Shown: positions 24,624 through 32,865 of the stretch, piece by piece
Layout of the letters: the number at the start of each line of letters is the position of its first letter
Position numbering within the stretch: the first letter of the stretch is position 1
Source: Paenibacillus sp. HWE-109
GTDB taxonomy: Bacteria; Bacillota; Bacilli; Paenibacillales; NBRC-103111
Length of the DNA: 64,000 nucleotides
Assembly (NCBI RefSeq): GCF_022163125.1
Contig: NZ_CP091881.1
Coordinates: 2,480,001-2,544,000 of the forward strand
Direction of reading: 5' to 3'
The notes under the pieces: generated by a model
What the model saw: only the letters and a program-made list of their open reading frames with translations
Database searches by the model: none
Told to the model about the DNA's origin: nothing
Position numbers and translations under genes: made by a program

Positions 24624-25526
24624 ATGGAAAGAGGGGTCTTTCTGGATATACGTCATTTGCAATATGTACATGAAATTGTTCGTTTAAATAGTTTTACGAA
24701 GGCCGCGCAAGCGCTGCATATTACACAGCCGACGATCAGTAAAGCGATCAAAAATTTGGAGGCTGAACTGAATGTAGAATTATTCACCCGGGATGGGAAG
24801 CAAGTGAAACTGACGGATGCTGGCCAAGCGATCAGCCATTACGCAGTGCCAATTCTTCACTTATTCGATCAACTGCAAGGTGAACTCAAGGATCTGACTT
24901 ATTTGAATAAAGGAAGCATACGTATCGGGCTGCCACCAATGGCAGGTGCCAACTTTTTTCCAAGTGTGATCAAGAAATTTCAAAAGCAATATGAGGGTAT
25001 TGCGATTAAAATGATTGAAGACGGGGCTAATAAAATTCAAGGATTCGTTGAAGATGGAAGTATTGACGTAGGGGTTGTGCTTTCGCCCATTCAGGAGGAA
25101 TTATTTGAGTCTTTTTTGCTCGTTAAGGACGAATTAAAGGTCATTGTGCCCCTCACACACAAGCTTGCCAGTCAACAGCAAATTGAACTTATTGAACTGA
25201 AGAACGAGAAGTTCATCTTGTTTAATAGTGATTTTACGCTGCATGATCGCATTATTACTGCATGCCGTTTGGTGGGCTTCGAAGCGCAGATCGTCTATGA
25301 GAGCTCGCAATGGGATTTTATCGGAGAGATGGTTGGCGCAGAACTCGGTATCGCTATGCTGCCGGATACGATCTGTCAATTGCTCAATCCAGAGAAGGTG
25401 AAGGCAATTCCATTGTTAAATCCAAGCATACCTTGGCAGCTGATGATGGTTTGGAGAAAAGAAGGCTATCTTTCTTTGGCAGCGAGAGAGTGGATTCGCT
25501 TCACGAAAGATATCTTTGTGGAATGA
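24624..25526 (+). CDS. LysR-family regulator, CidR/YwbI-like
   Basis: Regulator of about 300 residues, divergent from lrgAB and therefore the likely activator of that operon, as CidR and YwbI are in relatives. The helix-turn-helix is within LDIRHLQYVHEIVRLNSFTKAAQALHITQPTISKAIKNLE and the effector domain follows. The ATG at 24624 has no ribosome site. AAAGAGGGG lies 5 nt before an in-frame CTG at 24642, exactly where LysR proteins usually begin (M-DIRHLQY). The true start may therefore be that CTG, shortening the protein by six residues. Confidence 0.88.
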   Translation: MERGVFLDIRHLQYVHEIVRLNSFTKAAQALHITQPTISKAIKNLEAELNVELFTRDGKQVKLTDAGQAISHYAVPILHLFDQLQGELKDLTYLNKGSIRIGLPPMAGANFFPSVIKKFQKQYEGIAIKMIEDGANKIQGFVEDGSIDVGVVLSPIQEELFESFLLVKDELKVIVPLTHKLASQQQIELIELKNEKFILFNSDFTLHDRIITACRLVGFEAQIVYESSQWDFIGEMVGAELGIAMLPDTICQLLNPEKVKAIPLLNPSIPWQLMMVWRKEGYLSLAAREWIRFTKDIFVE

Positions 25527-25662
25527 GCTTCCTGTTATGTCTGCTGGCATACGAAAAGAAATGGAAGCATTTACAAGGGAAAGGACTATTGCTATCATTA
25601 CTGTATAGTCAGAAAAGGCCAGCATGCACGACTGCTGCAACTTAATGAAGGAGGCCATTCTT

Positions 25663-26457
25663 GTGACAATTACTGTACAGACGATTCTGGATCATCTCAT
25701 CGAACCTGTTGGGCTACTTCCATCAACAGTTGACACGCTGAAAAGCGGACGTTCGGATGCGCAAGTTCGCAAAATTGCCGTTATGTTCATGACAACGTAC
25801 GCTTCAATTAAAGAAGCGGTTGAGTTAGGGGCTGATCTTATCATTACCCATGAGCCTACCTACTATAACCATATGGATGAAGGTAATTGGTTAGCTGGTG
25901 ACTTGGTCTATGAACAGAAGAGGAAGTTTATCGAAGAATCCGGTGTGGCGATTTTCCGGCTGCACGATTACGTGCACAGCTACGAGCCCGATGGCATCCT
26001 CATCGGCATGCTTAAGGCACTGGAATGGGAAGCCTTGGCGGACCCGGCAGATAGGAATATGCTCCGTCTTCCAGATGGAGAAAAGTATTCTGTACGCTCG
26101 ATCGTTGCTCATCTCAAAAGCAAACTAGGCATTGAACATATGTTGGTGGTTGGTGATCTGGAGCAGCCAGTGAGCAATATGGGATTGTTGCCTGGCGCAT
26201 CTGGCGGTAGATCCCATATTCAGTTCTTGGGAAGCAGAGATATTGATCTGTTGATTGTTGGTGAAACGAGTGAATGGGAGACGAATGAATACGTGAGAGA
26301 TGCTGTGGATATGGGGCTTGCCAAGGCGCTGATCATAACGGGTCATCAGAAAAGTGAAGAGGCTGGCATGCAAACAGTTGTTAACCAATTGCGCTCATCT
26401 TTTCCTGAGCTGCAAGTTGAATTCATAGAAAATTCCCTTGCGGTTCAGCGTATTTAA
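25663..26457 (+). CDS. Nif3-like dinuclear metal-centre protein
   Basis: Protein of 264 residues of the Nif3/DUF34 family, which forms hexamers with a two-metal site. The conserved metal-ligand motif is LIITHEPTYYNH (about residues 65-76), and a HSYEPDGILIGML segment carries further ligands. This family is ubiquitous, and its proposed roles (GTP cyclohydrolase-like, metabolite repair) are unsettled. The GTG at 25663 has AAGGAGG 8 nt upstream; an ATG at 25624 lies before that site. No operon partner is clear. Confidence 0.85.
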   Translation: MTITVQTILDHLIEPVGLLPSTVDTLKSGRSDAQVRKIAVMFMTTYASIKEAVELGADLIITHEPTYYNHMDEGNWLAGDLVYEQKRKFIEESGVAIFRLHDYVHSYEPDGILIGMLKALEWEALADPADRNMLRLPDGEKYSVRSIVAHLKSKLGIEHMLVVGDLEQPVSNMGLLPGASGGRSHIQFLGSRDIDLLIVGETSEWETNEYVRDAVDMGLAKALIITGHQKSEEAGMQTVVNQLRSSFPELQVEFIENSLAVQRI

Positions 26458-26560
26458 TGAATTCAAGAGGAGAAATTGATCCAATGTTAATGGGTATTAC
26501 TTTGCTCTAACAAAGCATATGATGCCTTAGTACCATTTATAAAAAGGGAGAGATGGACAA

Positions 26561-26929
26561 ATGTCTTTTTTTGATAAGGTGAAACAAGGAGCGTCAGATG
26601 CTGCGAAAAAAGCGCAGCAAACGGTAGAGATAACGAAGTTGAAAACGCAAATTTCAGCGAAAGAGAAAGAAATCGAGAGAACCTATCATCTTATTGGCGA
26701 ATCGGTCTATGCGGCTTATGTTGCTGGAGATGCAGCGCAGTCTGAAGAACGCAGAGCTGATCTATGTGTCGGGATCGATGTGATCAAGCAGGAGATCTCT
26801 TTGCTCGAACATAAAATAAGTGAAGTTCGCAATGAAAAAGAATGTGTTTGCGGTAAAGTCGTGGCGACTGACACCAAGTTCTGTTCGACTTGCGGACATA
26901 AGTTTGAAGAAACAGAAAGTGAAATCTAG
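26561..26929 (+). CDS. Coiled-coil protein with C-terminal zinc ribbon
   Basis: Soluble protein of 122 residues. The first about 95 residues are charged and helical (SDAAKKAQQTVEITKLKTQISAKEKEIERTYHLIGESVYAAY...), probably a coiled coil. The C-terminus has CVCGKVVATDTKFCSTCGHKF, a CxC/CxxC zinc ribbon. This layout is common in small Bacillota proteins of unknown function. Ribosome site AGGGAGAG. Single gene, with a terminator after it. Confidence 0.8.
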   Translation: MSFFDKVKQGASDAAKKAQQTVEITKLKTQISAKEKEIERTYHLIGESVYAAYVAGDAAQSEERRADLCVGIDVIKQEISLLEHKISEVRNEKECVCGKVVATDTKFCSTCGHKFEETESEI

Positions 26930-26942
26930 CTGATAGGGACGA

Positions 26943-26969
26943 AGACAGACTCTAACGAGCTGTCTTTTT
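26943..26969 (+). terminator. Rho-independent terminator
   Basis: AGACAG and CTGTCT arms with an 11-nt loop followed by TTTTTA, 13 bp after the zinc-ribbon gene. Confidence 0.7.
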
Positions 26970-27040
26970 ATTTGCTTTTTATAACATTGTATTGACTGAT
27001 TGAGAGGGATGAACTAATATTTACTTAAACTTAACTTTCT

Positions 27041-27056
27041 TGGATAACGTTTGGGC
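27041..27056. promoter_or_regulatory. Candidate LacI-type operator (half-perfect)
   Basis: TGGATAACGTTTGGGC matches the left and central part of the perfect palindrome at 28163-28178. It lies 44 bp upstream of the LacI regulator start, consistent with autoregulation. Confidence 0.5.
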
Positions 27057-27099
27057 AACATAGATGGAAACATGTAAGAAGCCAAAGGAGCTGTATGTC

Positions 27100-28146
27100 A
27101 TGCCTACACTTAAAGATGTCGCTGAATTAGTGGGCGTCTCGATTTCAACAGCCTCTCGTGTGATCAGAAACGATACCAGCAGGCACATTAATGCGGAGAC
27201 CAAAGCCAAGGTGTGGGAAGCTGTTCGTCAACTGGATTATACGCCTAACGAGTCAGCTCGTCATCTGGTCAACAAACAGAAGGCTGAGAAAAAGATGACC
27301 AAACAAATCGGCTGCATTATTCAGACGGCCCGGTTGAATGATGATCATCCCTATTACTCACCCATTATTACGTCATTTAATAAGAAAATATTGGAATCCG
27401 GTTATTCTTTAGCATTCATACATACGTCGGATGAACTTGCTGATGATGCGCTCCTGCATCGATGCATTCACGAGATTCAAGTGGATGGGATTATTATTGT
27501 TGGAGAAGTAGGTCCGGCCATCCTTGATTATTTGCAAAAGACAGAAGATCTGGCCTTGATTGGGATTTGTACCAATGGGACTGAAATTACGATGGTTGAT
27601 TATGATCGTATTCATGCAGCTAAATCAGCTGTTGACCATCTGATTGCACAAGGACATCGGTCCATCGGTTTTATCGGAGGTCCAGGGCATACTGGTGAAC
27701 TCAATAGCGAAGAGAGATTCCAAGGGTTTAAATTTGCAATGTATGATGCGGGAATTCCGTTACAGAAAGAATGGATCATAGACACAAGATGGGGCATCGA
27801 TCTTAGTTATGAACGTGTTATGGAGCAATTGAAGCAGCCATCACTTGAGCGTCCAACGGCGTTCTTCTCAGCAAGCGACCAGTTGGCTATCCCAGCCATG
27901 CGTGCCATCATTGAGAACAATTTGCTAATTCCAAATGATATCGCTTTCATTTCGATGGACAACATTGAATTTGCCCAATATACAACACCGCCTCTATCTT
28001 CCGTACATGTGCCTAAAGTAGAGATAGGTATGACAGCGGCAGCAACACTGCTGGATATGCTAAGAGGAGAGCAGCCCCTATTGTCGAAAGTACTGCTTCC
28101 ACATAAATTAATGGTGAGACAATCGTCGGTATTTGACCGCAATTAA
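27100..28146 (+). CDS. LacI-family transcriptional regulator
   Basis: Repressor of 348 residues. The N-terminal LacI helix-turn-helix is MPTLKDVAELVGVSISTASRVIRNDTSRHINAETKAKVWEAV (residues 1-42), followed by the hinge helix and a periplasmic-binding-like sugar domain with SVDHLIAQGHRSIGFIGGP-type segments. The ATG at 27100 has AAAGGAG upstream; the ATG at 27064 precedes that site. It is the first gene of the sugar transporter locus. The palindromes at 27041 and 28163 are its likely operators, so it should repress the transporter until its sugar ligand binds. Confidence 0.93.
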   Translation: MPTLKDVAELVGVSISTASRVIRNDTSRHINAETKAKVWEAVRQLDYTPNESARHLVNKQKAEKKMTKQIGCIIQTARLNDDHPYYSPIITSFNKKILESGYSLAFIHTSDELADDALLHRCIHEIQVDGIIIVGEVGPAILDYLQKTEDLALIGICTNGTEITMVDYDRIHAAKSAVDHLIAQGHRSIGFIGGPGHTGELNSEERFQGFKFAMYDAGIPLQKEWIIDTRWGIDLSYERVMEQLKQPSLERPTAFFSASDQLAIPAMRAIIENNLLIPNDIAFISMDNIEFAQYTTPPLSSVHVPKVEIGMTAAATLLDMLRGEQPLLSKVLLPHKLMVRQSSVFDRN

Positions 28147-28162
28147 TTTTTTTTTGGATCTC

Positions 28163-28178
28163 TGGATAACGTTATCCA
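28163..28178. promoter_or_regulatory. Perfect 16-bp LacI-type operator before the sugar ABC operon
   Basis: TGGATAACGTTATCCA is a perfect palindrome centred on CG, the symmetry expected of a LacI-family operator. It lies 129 bp upstream of the binding-protein gene. Confidence 0.75.
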
Positions 28179-28307
28179 TAATTTGGCGCCAATATAAATT
28201 CGATTCTATAAAGGGGGTGAGTCTTGCTTTCCGGCCGTAACAATTTGACAACGATGTGAAGTATGGACCAAGTTCTCTCACAAAAAACGAAAAAGGGTGA
28301 TCGCGAA

Positions 28308-29606
28308 ATGGTTAAAAATGCGAAAAAAGTAGTTGCGATTTCAATGCTTATGTCCACTATGGTTGTTGTAAGTGCTTGCGGAAGTTCGAGTTCAACGGAC
28401 TCGCCTACCAGCAGTGCGAAAGAAACGGCTGCAGCATCCGGTGAGAAAGTAACCATTTCTTATGGCGGTTGGAGCTTGGACACGATGACGGACGTGATCA
28501 AAGCATTTAATGCGAGCCATCCGAACATTGAAGTCAAGGCAGAGAACACACCGTACAAACAATATTTCACCAAATTAGAAACGGCCGCACAAGGCGGGAC
28601 TATGCCGGACGTGCTCTGGATGAACGGTCCGAATTTCATTAAATACGCTGAGAATAACATGTTGAAAGATTTGTCCGATAACATCAAGAAGGATCAGGTC
28701 GATCTCAAAAATTATCCAACTTCACTCATTTCCTTATATAGTCTTGGTGGGAAAAACTACGGAATTCCTAAGGATTATGACACCATTGGATTGTGGTACA
28801 ACAAGAAGTTGTTTGATGAAAAAGGCATTCCGTATCCGGACGGCACATGGGATTGGGCTAAATTGACGGAAGCGGCCAAGAAATTAACCGATAGCTCCAA
28901 GGGTATCTATGGATTTGCTGCACCGATGATGAATCAAGAGGACTACTATAATACGATTCTTCAAGCAGGCGGAAACATTATTTCTGACGATCACAAAAAA
29001 TCCGGCTTTGACCAACCAGAAGCGATCGAAGGCCTGAAATTTTTGACTGACCTCATTCAGGTGCATAAAGTATCGCCAACACTGGCTCAAATGACAGAAA
29101 CTGCGCCAGCGGACTTATTTACATCCGGCAAGCTAGCCATGTACTTCGATGGATCTTGGGCTGCTTTCACAATTATTCAAAATGCCGAGATGAAAAACAA
29201 TGCTGATGTGGCACCGCTGCCAAAAGGGAAGAAACAAGGGGTTGTGATCCACGGTTTGAGTCATGTCATTTCGGCAAATTCCAAGCACCCCAAAGAAGCG
29301 TGGGAATTCGTCAAATTCCTTGGCTCCAAAGAAGCAGCAGAAATCGCTGCCAAGCAAGGCGGAGCTATCCCAGCGTTCAAAGGCAGTGAAGCGGCTTGGT
29401 TAGCTGCATTCCCGCAGTATCACGCGAAAGCTTTTATTGATATGACGGAATATGCAACACCTTATCCGGTCTCGAAAAATACTTCCGTTTGGACGACGTA
29501 TGAAACAGAAATTTTGAAAAATGCCTGGACAGGTGAGAAGCCAGTTGCTGATGCAGCCAAAGAGCTCGGAGCCAAAATGAATCAAGCGTTAGCTGCAGAG
29601 AAATAA
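28308..29606 (+). CDS. Sugar ABC transporter substrate-binding lipoprotein (UgpB/MalE-like)
   Basis: Lipid-anchored binding protein of 432 residues. The lipobox VVSAC puts the modified cysteine at residue 24, followed by a Ser/Thr/Ala-rich linker of about 20 residues. The domain has hallmark segments ITISYGG-like, ETAAQGGTMPDVLWMNG, YGIPKDYDTIGLWYNKKLFDEKGI and FTSGKLAMYFDGSWA. The ATG at 28308 has AAAGGGTGA 8 nt upstream. It is followed by two permeases and an oxidoreductase, and the palindromic LacI operator lies upstream. The ATPase subunit is not encoded here and is presumably a shared MsmX-type ATPase. Confidence 0.93.
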   Translation: MVKNAKKVVAISMLMSTMVVVSACGSSSSTDSPTSSAKETAAASGEKVTISYGGWSLDTMTDVIKAFNASHPNIEVKAENTPYKQYFTKLETAAQGGTMPDVLWMNGPNFIKYAENNMLKDLSDNIKKDQVDLKNYPTSLISLYSLGGKNYGIPKDYDTIGLWYNKKLFDEKGIPYPDGTWDWAKLTEAAKKLTDSSKGIYGFAAPMMNQEDYYNTILQAGGNIISDDHKKSGFDQPEAIEGLKFLTDLIQVHKVSPTLAQMTETAPADLFTSGKLAMYFDGSWAAFTIIQNAEMKNNADVAPLPKGKKQGVVIHGLSHVISANSKHPKEAWEFVKFLGSKEAAEIAAKQGGAIPAFKGSEAAWLAAFPQYHAKAFIDMTEYATPYPVSKNTSVWTTYETEILKNAWTGEKPVADAAKELGAKMNQALAAEK

Positions 29607-29678
29607 GTTTTCGGTGCGGAGATTCGTGATTTTCTAACGAATCTCCCTCCCTAATTCATTATGGGAGCGTGAATACTC

Positions 29679-30563
29679 ATGCGAATCAGCTCAAAACGCC
29701 GCTCCGATTGGATGTGGGCGTACATCATGATCACACCTTTAATGCTGGGTTTGCTATTCTTTTATATTTGGCCCGTGTTTCAAACCTTTTATTTCTCGTT
29801 TACGGACTGGGGCTCTTTCGGTAAGTACACCTGGTCAGGACTTTCCAACTATAAGCGGCTGCTAACGGATCGGGATCTACTCTATGCCTTTCGAAATACA
29901 AGTATTTATATCATTACGGCTGTGCCGATTGGCATTATCTTATCGATATTTCTTGCGGTCCTTCTAAATCAGAAGGTAAAGGGGTTGTCGGTGTATCGCA
30001 CCTTGTATTTCTTACCTGTTGTGACGATGCCTGCGGCTGTCGCGATGGTTTGGAAATGGCTGTATAATTCCGATTTCGGACTGATTAATTATGTGCTTGG
30101 ACGTTTATCCATTCCGGGACCGCATTGGTTAACCGACAATCGAACGGCTTTGCTCTCCATTATTATTGTGGCGATTTGGAGTTCCATCGGAAGTCACATG
30201 ATTATCTTTCTTTCAGGGCTGCAAGGCATATCGGTTTCCTATTATGAAGCCGCATCGATTGATGGGGCAGGGGCATTCACTAAATTCACACGAATTACGC
30301 TGCCTTTGTTAACGCCGACGATATTTTTCGTCATGGTAACCTCTTTAATTGGCGCTTTTCAGGTATTCGACTTCATCTATATGATGGTTGGCGATATTGT
30401 TATGGAGTCAACACAATCGGTTGTTTTCTTGTACTACAAATACGGATTCTTGAAAAATAGCAAAGGATATGCATCCTCCATCGCTGTGCTGTTGTTCGGG
30501 ATCATTATGATCATCACGTATATTCAAATGAAAATTCAGAAGAAATGGGTTCACTACGAATGA
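29679..30563 (+). CDS. Sugar ABC transporter permease (MalF/UgpA type)
   Basis: Inner-membrane permease of 294 residues with six transmembrane helices. The cytoplasmic EAA loop that docks the ATPase is YYEAASIDGAGAFTKFTRITLPLLTP (about residues 187-212). The N-terminal PLMLGLLFFYIWPVFQTFYFSFTDW is typical of UgpA-like subunits. Ribosome site GGGAGCG. It lies 72 bp after the binding protein and 13 bp before the second permease. Confidence 0.94.
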   Translation: MRISSKRRSDWMWAYIMITPLMLGLLFFYIWPVFQTFYFSFTDWGSFGKYTWSGLSNYKRLLTDRDLLYAFRNTSIYIITAVPIGIILSIFLAVLLNQKVKGLSVYRTLYFLPVVTMPAAVAMVWKWLYNSDFGLINYVLGRLSIPGPHWLTDNRTALLSIIIVAIWSSIGSHMIIFLSGLQGISVSYYEAASIDGAGAFTKFTRITLPLLTPTIFFVMVTSLIGAFQVFDFIYMMVGDIVMESTQSVVFLYYKYGFLKNSKGYASSIAVLLFGIIMIITYIQMKIQKKWVHYE

Positions 30564-30576
30564 GGAGGTTGAGTGT

Positions 30577-31416
30577 ATGAATACCAAATCCTACCGCCAA
30601 AAATCACTTCAGATCGGGTTCGTCCATCTTATTCTTGTCTTAGGTGCAGTGATCATGGTCACTCCTTTTATATGGATGTTTCTTACATCGGTCAAAACGT
30701 TGGGTGAGTCGACGGCAATACCGCCTGTTTTTTTTCCGAAATCTTTCCGTTGGGATAATTATGCGAAAGTTTTTGTGAACTTGCCATTCTTTACTTTCTA
30801 CTGGAATACATTGATTACGACGGTTGTTAAAGTAGTTGGACAATTGATTATTTGTTCCTTAGCCGCTTATGCGTTTGCACGTATTTCCTTTCCAGGACGT
30901 CATTTCTTCTTCATCCTTATGCTTTCGGTACTCATGGTGCCTGGCCAAGTATTCTTGATCCCGCAATATATGATTATGAAAGATATGGGCTGGCTTAATT
31001 CTCTTACAGCGCTAATTGTGCCTGGCTTATTCAGTGCATTCGGTACTTTCTTACTGCGTCAATTCTTCATGACGCTCCCGCATGAACTTGAGGAGGCAGC
31101 GAAGCTGGATGGTTGCAACCAATTCCGGATTTACTGGCAAATCATGCTGCCGCTGGCCAAATCGGGGATGATTGCCCTGGCCATTTTCACAATGCTATGG
31201 TCCTGGAATGATTTGATGTGGCCTCTCATTGTGAACAGCTCGCCTGATAAAATGGTTCTTTCCGCGGGGATTGCCTTCCTGGAAGGGGAACACAAAACGA
31301 ACTATACCATCATAATGGCTGGCTCCATGATGGCCATTTTACCGATGATCGTGATCTTTTTCGTTTTTCAACGATCGTTTATCCAAGGAATTGCTTTCAC
31401 TGGAAGCAAGTCTTGA
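30577..31416 (+). CDS. Sugar ABC transporter permease (MalG/UgpE type)
   Basis: Second permease subunit, 279 residues, six helices. The EAA loop is LEEAAKLDGCNQFRIYWQIMLPLAKS (about residues 171-196), and the end FQRSFIQGIAFTGSKS is the usual MalG-type C-terminus. GAGGAGG lies before the ATG. It forms the heterodimeric channel with the preceding permease. Confidence 0.94.
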   Translation: MNTKSYRQKSLQIGFVHLILVLGAVIMVTPFIWMFLTSVKTLGESTAIPPVFFPKSFRWDNYAKVFVNLPFFTFYWNTLITTVVKVVGQLIICSLAAYAFARISFPGRHFFFILMLSVLMVPGQVFLIPQYMIMKDMGWLNSLTALIVPGLFSAFGTFLLRQFFMTLPHELEEAAKLDGCNQFRIYWQIMLPLAKSGMIALAIFTMLWSWNDLMWPLIVNSSPDKMVLSAGIAFLEGEHKTNYTIIMAGSMMAILPMIVIFFVFQRSFIQGIAFTGSKS

Positions 31417-31476
31417 AGAAGTTTATTTACGAACAGATAAGATATCTACATACGTAGTCTTCAGGGGGAATTTAAC

Positions 31477-32742
31477 ATGCAAAAAGTTACGGCTATCCTG
31501 CTTGGGGCGGGAAACCGCGGAGCGCAATCCTATGCACCTTATGCGCTGAATTATCCGCATGAGCTCGATATTATTGCGGTTGCTGAGCCTGATGAAGAGC
31601 GGCGCGCAGCGTTCACCGCTGCTCATCAGATCGCGGCTGAGCATGCCTTTTCAGATTGGGAACAACTGCTGGCACAACCTAAGCTTGCTGATATCGCCAT
31701 AATTTGCACACAAGATCAGATGCATTACCATCCAACACTGCAAGCCCTCGCATTAGGCTATCATGTCCTATTGGAGAAACCTATGTCGCCAAGTCCGGAA
31801 GAATGCGTAGAGATGGAGCTTATGGCTAAGAAGCATAATCGTTTGCTTACGATTTGCCATGTGCTTCGTTATACAGCGTTCTGGACGGCGATGAAAAGAG
31901 TGATTGAGGATGGGAAAATTGGTCAAATTGTCAACATTCAATTGAATGAAAATGTCGGCAATATGCACATGGCACATAGCTTTGTTCGTGGTAATTGGAG
32001 CAATTCAGATACCTCCAGCCCCATGATTCTAGCCAAATCATGTCATGATATGGACATTCTTTCTTATATCATGGATGAGCCCTGCGAGGTCGTCAGTTCG
32101 TTTGGATCTCTGATGCATTTTACAGCGGAGAACGCGCCAGCCGGGGCGCCAGAACGCTGTTTGGATGGGTGTCCGGCAGAAGCCACTTGCCAATACTACG
32201 CGCCCAAGTATTATTTGGGCACAGGGCGTGGATGGGCCGGGAAATTCACGACGGATACGAGTCTTGAAGGTATTATTGAAGCTTTAGGCACAACACCGTA
32301 TGGCAAATGTGTGTATCGCAGCAACAATAACGTGGTGGATCATCAAGTAGTGAATATGGCGTTTGCGAGTGGAGCTACAGCGATGTTCAGCATGTGTGGA
32401 TTTACGCGTGACAATACGCGTATTCTTCAGATCATGGGGACGAAAGGCGATATCCGCGGAAATATGGAAGAGCATGAATTTACCATTCATGACTTTATTA
32501 CCAATGAGAAGACGACAGTGCGTGTTGAGGCATCCCATGAAGGGCATAATGGCGGGGATGCGGGAATTATGCGCAGCTTCCTTCGCGAAGTTAGATCTTA
32601 TGCGGGCGGAGAAAGCGAATCATCGGCATCCGTTTCTGTGCGAAGCCATCTGATGGCTTTTGCCGCAGAGGAATCACGTTTGAATGGCGGCAAGCCTGTA
32701 AAAATAGAAGAGCTGCATCAGAGATTAGCCGCTATTCATTAA
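31477..32742 (+). CDS. Gfo/Idh/MocA-family oxidoreductase of the sugar operon
   Basis: NAD(P)-dependent dehydrogenase of 421 residues. The nucleotide-binding motif is LLGAGNRGAQSYAPYAL near residue 8, the hallmark is LLEKPMSPS (about 100-108), and SCHDMDIL is the substrate-site motif. A cysteine-bearing insertion, ERCLDGCPAEATCQYY, is seen in one subgroup of this family. It is the last gene of the LacI-controlled operon, so it probably performs the first oxidation of the imported sugar. A strong terminator follows. Confidence 0.92.
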   Translation: MQKVTAILLGAGNRGAQSYAPYALNYPHELDIIAVAEPDEERRAAFTAAHQIAAEHAFSDWEQLLAQPKLADIAIICTQDQMHYHPTLQALALGYHVLLEKPMSPSPEECVEMELMAKKHNRLLTICHVLRYTAFWTAMKRVIEDGKIGQIVNIQLNENVGNMHMAHSFVRGNWSNSDTSSPMILAKSCHDMDILSYIMDEPCEVVSSFGSLMHFTAENAPAGAPERCLDGCPAEATCQYYAPKYYLGTGRGWAGKFTTDTSLEGIIEALGTTPYGKCVYRSNNNVVDHQVVNMAFASGATAMFSMCGFTRDNTRILQIMGTKGDIRGNMEEHEFTIHDFITNEKTTVRVEASHEGHNGGDAGIMRSFLREVRSYAGGESESSASVSVRSHLMAFAAEESRLNGGKPVKIEELHQRLAAIH

Positions 32743-32750
32743 GAAACCAG

Positions 32751-32786
32751 ACGCAAACAACCGAACATGGGTTGCTTGCGTTTTTT
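32751..32786 (+). terminator. Terminator of the sugar operon
   Basis: ACGCAAACAACC pairs with GGTTGCTTGCGT (one mismatch) and is followed by a run of T residues. Confidence 0.85.
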
Positions 32787-32865
32787 CTATGTTTAACGAA
32801 TGCGAGCAACTTATGTTAAAATGGAAAAATCGGTTTTCGTTCAAAGATGAAGAGGTGAAAGATCA

